This document shows positions 59,910 to 64,000 of a stretch of DNA of 64,000 bases, piece after piece (the first letter of the stretch is position 1; every line of letters starts with the position of its first letter). The position numbers and the translations under genes were made by a program. The DNA lies in assembly GCF_042682545.1 (NCBI RefSeq), contig NZ_JBHUHQ010000015.1; one strand, 5' to 3'. The notes below the pieces were generated by a model that did no database searches, was not told the DNA's origin, and worked only from the letters and a program-made list of their open reading frames with translations. The DNA comes from Ornithinibacillus salinisoli. Its GTDB lineage: Bacteria; Bacillota; Bacilli; Bacillales; Amphibacillaceae.

Positions 59910-60896
59910 ATGGCAAACATTCAACAGATTGCGAAACAAGCAGGTGTTTCCGTTGCAACGGTTTCTAGGGTGTTAAATAATGCTACTTCTGTAACCCCGG
60001 AGACAAGACACAAGGTCAAAATTGCGATTAAAGAGCTAAACTATCAACCTAGTATGCTTGGGCGAAATCTACGAAACTCAGAAAGTCGTCTGATGCTCGT
60101 GTTATTACCTAGCATTTCGAATCCTTTTTACACGGAAATTATTAATGGGATTCAAAACACCGCGATTGCGAATAACTACAACATCCTTCTTTGCGAGACA
60201 GACTCCAATCCAGAACGAGAAAATATTTATTTCAACATGGTTAAAAACAAGTTAGCGGACGGAGTTATCTCGATGGATCCGACTGTTAATATGCAGAAGC
60301 TAAACGAAATAGCCGAAAATCACCCGGTCATTCTTTGTAGTGAGTATGAAAAAGATGGAAGTATTCCATACGTGACCATTGATCATGAATTAGCTGCCTA
60401 CCATGCGGTGAAGCATTTAATTAAACTAGGGAATGAAAAAATTGCCTTAATTAATTCAGACGAAAAGTTCCTCTATGCGAGACATCGTCGGGCTGGTTAT
60501 GAACGTGCGTTAAAGGAGTTCCAGCTTCCGATCCGTGATGAATGGATTTATCATACTAAGGAATTGGAATTTCAAAATGGCGTTCAGGCCATGAGAATGC
60601 TGCTTCAACTAGAAGAGAAACCTACAGCGGTTTTTGCCGTTTCAGATACATTAGCAATAGGTACACTAAAAGCCTTAAATGGTGGTGGAGAAACACCAAA
60701 CCCTATTGCGGTTGTGGGTTTTGACAATATAAGCTTTTCTAATATGACGAACCCTACCTTAACGACTATCTCACAGCCGATGTATAAAATGGGATGTCTT
60801 GCAGCTGACATGCTAATGAGTAATATGAAGGGAGAAAAGGTAGAAAGCATTGTGTTAGATCATGAATTGATTATTCGTGAGTCCACCATGGGGTAG
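59910..60896 (+). CDS. LacI family transcriptional regulator
   Basis: 328 residues, ATG 59910 after AGTAGGAA. The N-terminal helix-turn-helix and hinge (ANIQQIAKQAGVSVATVSRVLNN...YQPSMLGRNLR) are standard, followed by a periplasmic-binding-like effector domain (LMLVLLPSISNPFYTEIINGI, AVVGFDNISFSNMTNPTLTT). Three related operators at 59743, 59861 and 62052 define its likely targets: itself, the isomerase and the dehydrogenase/transporter unit. Confidence 0.93.
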   Translation: MANIQQIAKQAGVSVATVSRVLNNATSVTPETRHKVKIAIKELNYQPSMLGRNLRNSESRLMLVLLPSISNPFYTEIINGIQNTAIANNYNILLCETDSNPERENIYFNMVKNKLADGVISMDPTVNMQKLNEIAENHPVILCSEYEKDGSIPYVTIDHELAAYHAVKHLIKLGNEKIALINSDEKFLYARHRRAGYERALKEFQLPIRDEWIYHTKELEFQNGVQAMRMLLQLEEKPTAVFAVSDTLAIGTLKALNGGGETPNPIAVVGFDNISFSNMTNPTLTTISQPMYKMGCLAADMLMSNMKGEKVESIVLDHELIIRESTMG

Positions 60897-60973
60897 GGAG
60901 AAAACAGATACAAAGAAATATTTACCATAAGGCATAGTGATTGCCGAGTTTTTTCTAGAAGGAGGTTTTGGTT

Positions 60974-61984
60974 ATGGGATTTAATGTAGGTATTATCGGA
61001 TGTGGGTCGATTACTCGATTCCGTCATGCACCCGAGTACAAAGCTAATCCACACGTAGAGGAAATTGTCTTCTATGATCGGAATATCGAGAGGGCAAAAC
61101 GTCTAGCAGAAGAATTTGGTGGACGTGTAGCTGAAAAGCTGGATGACTTATTATTGGATCCGACCATTGTTGCTATAAGTGATTGCTCCTCTAATGAGGC
61201 TCATCATATCCATACACCAAAAGCTTTATTAAGTGGAAAGCACGTTTTATGTGAAAAACCAATAGCGGTTAGTGTGGAGTATGCAGAGAACATAGTCGAG
61301 GCAGAACGTAAATCGGGGAAAAAATTAATGATCGACCACAATCAACGTTTTACAAAGGTTCATCAAAAAGCAAAGGAAATCATTCAAATGAACGAGCTAG
61401 GTGAAGTGCTTACTTTTAAGACTACCTTTGGCCATGAGGGACCGGAAAGCTGGGGAGTCACGAAATCCAATGCAACCTGGTTTTTTAAGAAGGAGCGCTC
61501 ACATTCTGGTGTTGCTGGTGATTTAGGTATTCATAAAATTGATTTAATCCATTACCTACTGGATGATGAAATCGCGGATGTGCATGCATTCCACGGAGCT
61601 TTGGATAAAGTAGATGAGCATGGAAAACCGATTGAAGTTTGTGATAATGTCGTTTGTGCACTACAAACGAAAAAGGGTCGATTGGGTACAGCATCTTTCT
61701 CTTGGACCTATTATGGGGCAGAGGATAACTCCACGACAATCTACTGTCAAAAGGGTATTATGAAGATTTATCATGACCCAGATGCTCAGCTCATAATCGA
61801 AATGAATGATGGATCAGTAATTAAATACGAATTAGAACAAATCCAAACCAATGATAATCAAACATCAACAGGTGTTATCGATGCGTTTATTAGTTGTATT
61901 GTAAACGATGAGAATCCTCCTGTAACGAGTCATGAGGCCATTGCATCTCTAAAAGTGGTTGAAAAAATACTGGGCACTGATTAA
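60974..61984 (+). CDS. Gfo/Idh/MocA family oxidoreductase 1
   Basis: 336 residues, ATG 60974 after AGAAGGAGG. NAD(P)-binding GIIGCGSITRFRHAPEY, then CEKPIAV with the conserved EKP lysine, and a C-terminal alpha/beta domain with GDLGIHKIDLIHYLL. Such enzymes oxidise inositol- or glucoside-type sugars. The substrate should match the isomerase at 58755. Confidence 0.9.
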   Translation: MGFNVGIIGCGSITRFRHAPEYKANPHVEEIVFYDRNIERAKRLAEEFGGRVAEKLDDLLLDPTIVAISDCSSNEAHHIHTPKALLSGKHVLCEKPIAVSVEYAENIVEAERKSGKKLMIDHNQRFTKVHQKAKEIIQMNELGEVLTFKTTFGHEGPESWGVTKSNATWFFKKERSHSGVAGDLGIHKIDLIHYLLDDEIADVHAFHGALDKVDEHGKPIEVCDNVVCALQTKKGRLGTASFSWTYYGAEDNSTTIYCQKGIMKIYHDPDAQLIIEMNDGSVIKYELEQIQTNDNQTSTGVIDAFISCIVNDENPPVTSHEAIASLKVVEKILGTD

Positions 61985-62019
61985 ATTAGAAATGATTTAG
62001 TAAAAATTTTCGAAATAAT

Positions 62020-62048
62020 TTGACTTAATAATATTTTTCTTTTAAGAT
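62020..62048 (+). promoter_or_regulatory. Promoter of the second dehydrogenase unit
   Basis: TTGACT (62020-62025) and TAAGAT (62043-62048), 17-base spacer. Operator C at 62052-62065 sits at the transcription start. Confidence 0.75.
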
Positions 62049-62051
62049 GTT

Positions 62052-62065
62052 TGTAACGGATTACA
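62052..62065. promoter_or_regulatory. LacI-type operator C
   Basis: TGTAACGGATTACA is the exact reverse complement of the core of operator A. Its position right after the -10 box indicates repression by the LacI protein encoded at 59910. Confidence 0.8.
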
Positions 62066-62075
62066 TGAAATGTGA

Positions 62076-62147
62076 TCCAGCTGCAAAAGTAAATGAATTG
62101 GTGAGATAATCTTTCAACCGATCTAGCTGGAGAAAGTTGAAAGGAGG
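62076..62147 (+). promoter_or_regulatory. Possible leader structure masking the ribosome site
   Basis: TCCAGCT (62076-62082) can pair with AGCTGGA (62125-62131), and CTTTCAAC (62111-62118) with GTTGAAAG (62136-62143), the last bases of which are part of the AAAGGAGG ribosome site (62140-62147). The arms are interleaved, so the two helices would form a pseudoknot or exclude each other. Confidence 0.4.
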
Positions 62148-62152
62148 CCATT

Positions 62153-63145
62153 ATGGAAAGGGTAGCATTAGTTGGGTTAGGTTTTATCGGGAAAATGCAT
62201 CTAGAGGCATATCGCCATATTCCAAATGCGAAGGTGACAGCGATTTGTACGAGAAGTGGAAGGAACGATGAAATAGCAAGTTTATTCGATGGGTCCTTTG
62301 TTTCTGATTATGATGACCTGCTAGACCGTGAGGATATTGATGTTGTTGATATTTGTGTGCCGACATTTTTACATGAGGAGTATATTACAAAAGCAGTTAA
62401 GGCTGGAAAGCATATTATCTGTGAAAAACCACTGACATTAACCTTGGAGGCTACTAAACGAATTTTACAATTGGTCAAGAAGTCTGGTGTGAGGCTGTTT
62501 GTCGGGCATGTGCTTCGATTCTGGCCAGAGTATCAAACGTTTAAGGCGTATAGCGAGACCGACAAATTGAAACATATAGAAATGATTCATGCGGAAAGGT
62601 TAGGTCAGCTACCTACGTGGGGTGAATGGTTTCAGCATCCAGAAAAAAGCGGAGGAGCCTTATTTGATCTCCATATTCACGATATTGATTTCGTCTATTA
62701 TTTGCTAGGTGAAGTGGATCGTGTCTATGCGGTAGGAAGTCAAAATGAGTACGGGGCATGGAAGCATATAATGACAACGCTTATCTTTAAAAATCAGGCA
62801 AGAGCATTTGTTGAGGCATCCCAAGACATGCCGGTAGGGTATCCGTTTACGATGTCATTTCGCGCACAGGAATCAAATCGTGCATTGGAATTTCAACTGA
62901 AAGCAGGAGAAAACATTGAGCATGTGGGCGATCGTCAATTTGTATATTACGAAGGCGATCAGATGTCCGAGGTGGATGTCGTTCAAGCAGATGCTTTTCA
63001 AGAAGAATTAGCTTATTTTATAAATTGCATTGAACACGATCAAGTGAACCACATTATTCCATTAGATGACGTATTATACATAACTAAACTACTCCAAGTC
63101 ATTAAAAAATCGTTAGAAACAGGGCGTGAAATACAGGTTCCGTAA
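62153..63145 (+). CDS. Gfo/Idh/MocA family oxidoreductase 2
   Basis: 330 residues, ATG after AAAGGAGG. ALVGLGFIGKMHLEAYRHIP is the NAD(P) site, CEKPLTLTLE has the EKP motif, and GGALFDLHIHDIDFVYYLLGEV is the conserved C-domain segment with His. It is only distantly similar to the first Gfo/Idh/MocA protein, so the cluster has two different sugar dehydrogenases, perhaps an oxidation and reduction pair. A sugar ABC transporter gene follows. Confidence 0.9.
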   Translation: MERVALVGLGFIGKMHLEAYRHIPNAKVTAICTRSGRNDEIASLFDGSFVSDYDDLLDREDIDVVDICVPTFLHEEYITKAVKAGKHIICEKPLTLTLEATKRILQLVKKSGVRLFVGHVLRFWPEYQTFKAYSETDKLKHIEMIHAERLGQLPTWGEWFQHPEKSGGALFDLHIHDIDFVYYLLGEVDRVYAVGSQNEYGAWKHIMTTLIFKNQARAFVEASQDMPVGYPFTMSFRAQESNRALEFQLKAGENIEHVGDRQFVYYEGDQMSEVDVVQADAFQEELAYFINCIEHDQVNHIIPLDDVLYITKLLQVIKKSLETGREIQVP

Positions 63146-63164
63146 TGGAAACTATATATGAATT

Positions 63165-63178
63165 TGAAAGCGCTTTTA
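63165..63178 (+). promoter_or_regulatory. Candidate CcpA (cre) site before the sugar transporter
   Basis: TGAAAGCGCTTTTA differs from the ideal cre palindrome TGAAAGCGCTTTCA at one base. It lies between the dehydrogenase stop and the binding-protein start, so glucose could repress transport. Confidence 0.6.
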
Positions 63179-63258
63179 TGTAGTGGTTAGCAAGTCTTTA
63201 CTAATGGTTTCACAATTCTATTAATCATAGAATTTAAAATTTTAAGGGGGTTTTTTCA

Positions 63259-64000
63259 TTGAAAAAAGTAGTAAGGTTGTTAGTTTTACTTGTATTGGTC
63301 ATGGTTCCAGTGCTGACTGCATGTGGTTCAGATGGTGCTTCAGGGGATGGTGACTCTGGAGAAAAGTACAAAGTAGGTATTCTTGCGCCAGCTGTTACAC
63401 ATGGTTGGGTTGCTGCGGTTGCCTATCATGCGGAATCTCGTGCGGAAGAATTATCTGATGAAATTGAATACCAAATTCATACAAGTAGTGATGCTTCTGA
63501 AATGACTTCACAGTTAGATGACTTAATCACCTGGGGAGCAGAAGCGATTGTAGCATTTCCGCAATGGGAAGGAATGGAGGTTCCGATCCAACGTGCTTTA
63601 GATGAAGGAATTGAAGTAGTAAACTTTGATATCGTTATTGATGTAGATGGGGTTTACCGTGTTGCGGGGGACAACTACGATATGGGTGTTCAAGGTGCTA
63701 ATTATGTTGTAGATAAAGTTGGTACAGAAGGTGAAGTTGTTATTTTAGAAGTACCAACATCAGGTTCTGTTTCTGAATTAAGAACAGCTGGATTTGTGGA
63801 AACTATTGAAGAGATTGCACCAGACTTAAATCTTCATACGTATGCAACAAAATTCACCAGAGAAGATGGGTTAAAGGATTTTGCTGATATTTTAACGAGC
63901 TTAGATCACATTGATGCAGTATATTCCTTGGATGATGAAACATCGATCGGTGTTCTCCAAGCAATCAATGAAGCAGGAAGAGACGATATTCAAGTTGTAA
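63259..64000 (+). CDS. Sugar ABC transporter substrate-binding lipoprotein (partial, runs off the window)
   Basis: TTG at 63259 after AAGGGGG; the frame is open to the end of the window (247 codons). Signal peptide KKVVRLLVLLVLVMVPVLTA with lipobox LTAC, then a Peripla_BP_4 (RbsB-like) domain: KVGILAPAVTHGWVAAVAYH, LDDLITWGAEAIVAFPQ, VVNFDIVI and AVYSLDDETSIGVLQAINEAG. It should deliver the sugar handled by the LacI-controlled isomerase and dehydrogenases. Confidence 0.9.
   Translation, partial: MKKVVRLLVLLVLVMVPVLTACGSDGASGDGDSGEKYKVGILAPAVTHGWVAAVAYHAESRAEELSDEIEYQIHTSSDASEMTSQLDDLITWGAEAIVAFPQWEGMEVPIQRALDEGIEVVNFDIVIDVDGVYRVAGDNYDMGVQGANYVVDKVGTEGEVVILEVPTSGSVSELRTAGFVETIEEIAPDLNLHTYATKFTREDGLKDFADILTSLDHIDAVYSLDDETSIGVLQAINEAGRDDIQVV

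Noticed and set aside
1..64000. CRISPR arrays, tRNA or rRNA genes, prophage structural genes
   Set aside because: Looked for regularly spaced repeats, CCA-ended cloverleaf-like segments and conserved rRNA strings; none found by eye.

Overview
The window is a low-GC, Gram-positive stretch. Shine-Dalgarno sites of the AAAGGAGG type, many TTG and GTG starts, Bacillus-type thi, uxu and lrg genes, lipoprotein-anchored transporters and CcpA-like cre sites point to a member of the Bacillaceae, possibly an Oceanobacillus/Virgibacillus/Gracilibacillus-like genus (inference; no marker gene is present). I saw no rRNA, tRNA, CRISPR array or intact transposase. Nearly everything is catabolism, nutrient uptake and cofactor supply.

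Layout. 1-1.3 kb: the tail of an unknown gene, a class II aldolase-like gene and a small hypothetical. 1.6-13.6 kb: a HutC-type GntR regulator and a long operon with a three-part HcnABC-like amine/amino-acid dehydrogenase (HcnB split into two genes), an M20 peptidase, a five-gene Dpp/Opp-type ABC transporter, a second DAO-type oxidase and an FAH-family protein. A 14-bp palindrome lies before both the regulator and the operon. 13.7-14.8 kb: lrgAB/cidAB-like genes. 15.3-17.3 kb: E1 alpha and beta of a 2-oxo acid dehydrogenase without E2/E3. 17.5-21.7 kb: TPP riboswitch, then tenI-thiO-thiS-thiG-thiF. 21.9-28.8 kb: a second TPP riboswitch, then LuxE-like and LuxC-like genes, a ThiXYZ-type ABC transporter, a short-chain dehydrogenase and thiD. 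28.8-33 kb: a decaying region with several broken genes. 33.4-42.8 kb: GntR regulator, TRAP transporter, SDR, uxaC, uxuA, uxuB, kdgK, kdgA for hexuronate catabolism. 43-53.4 kb: a complete-looking AI-2 (Lsr) locus, lsrK and lsrR on the minus strand and lsrACDBF on the plus strand, followed by DJ-1/PfpI and class II aldolase genes and accompanied by a cupin gene overlapping lsrK. 53.6-57.4 kb: cutC, a second M20 peptidase, an unknown membrane protein and two tiny paralogous proteins. 57.6-64 kb: a 2-hydroxyacid dehydrogenase and a LacI-controlled sugar cluster (isomerase/epimerase, two Gfo/Idh/MocA dehydrogenases, the start of a sugar ABC transporter).

Two observations stand out. First, the TPP-riboswitch operon at 22-28.8 kb couples a carboxylate-activating LuxE homologue and an acyl-reducing LuxC homologue, both keeping their cysteine nucleophiles, with a pyrimidine-type transporter, an SDR and ThiD. 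That suggests an undescribed salvage route that reduces an oxidised (carboxylate) thiamine fragment back to the alcohol HMP. Second, a 366-bp block (3 mismatches) occurs as direct repeats at 14767-15132 and 42841-43206. The left copy keeps lrgB whole and has a truncated cupin; the right copy keeps the cupin whole and has a remnant of lrgB. This is the footprint expected if the about 27.7 kb between them was inserted into an ancestral lrgB-cupin-lsrK junction with duplication of the target.

Start codons were chosen from visible ribosome binding sites, so several genes start downstream of the longest open frame.
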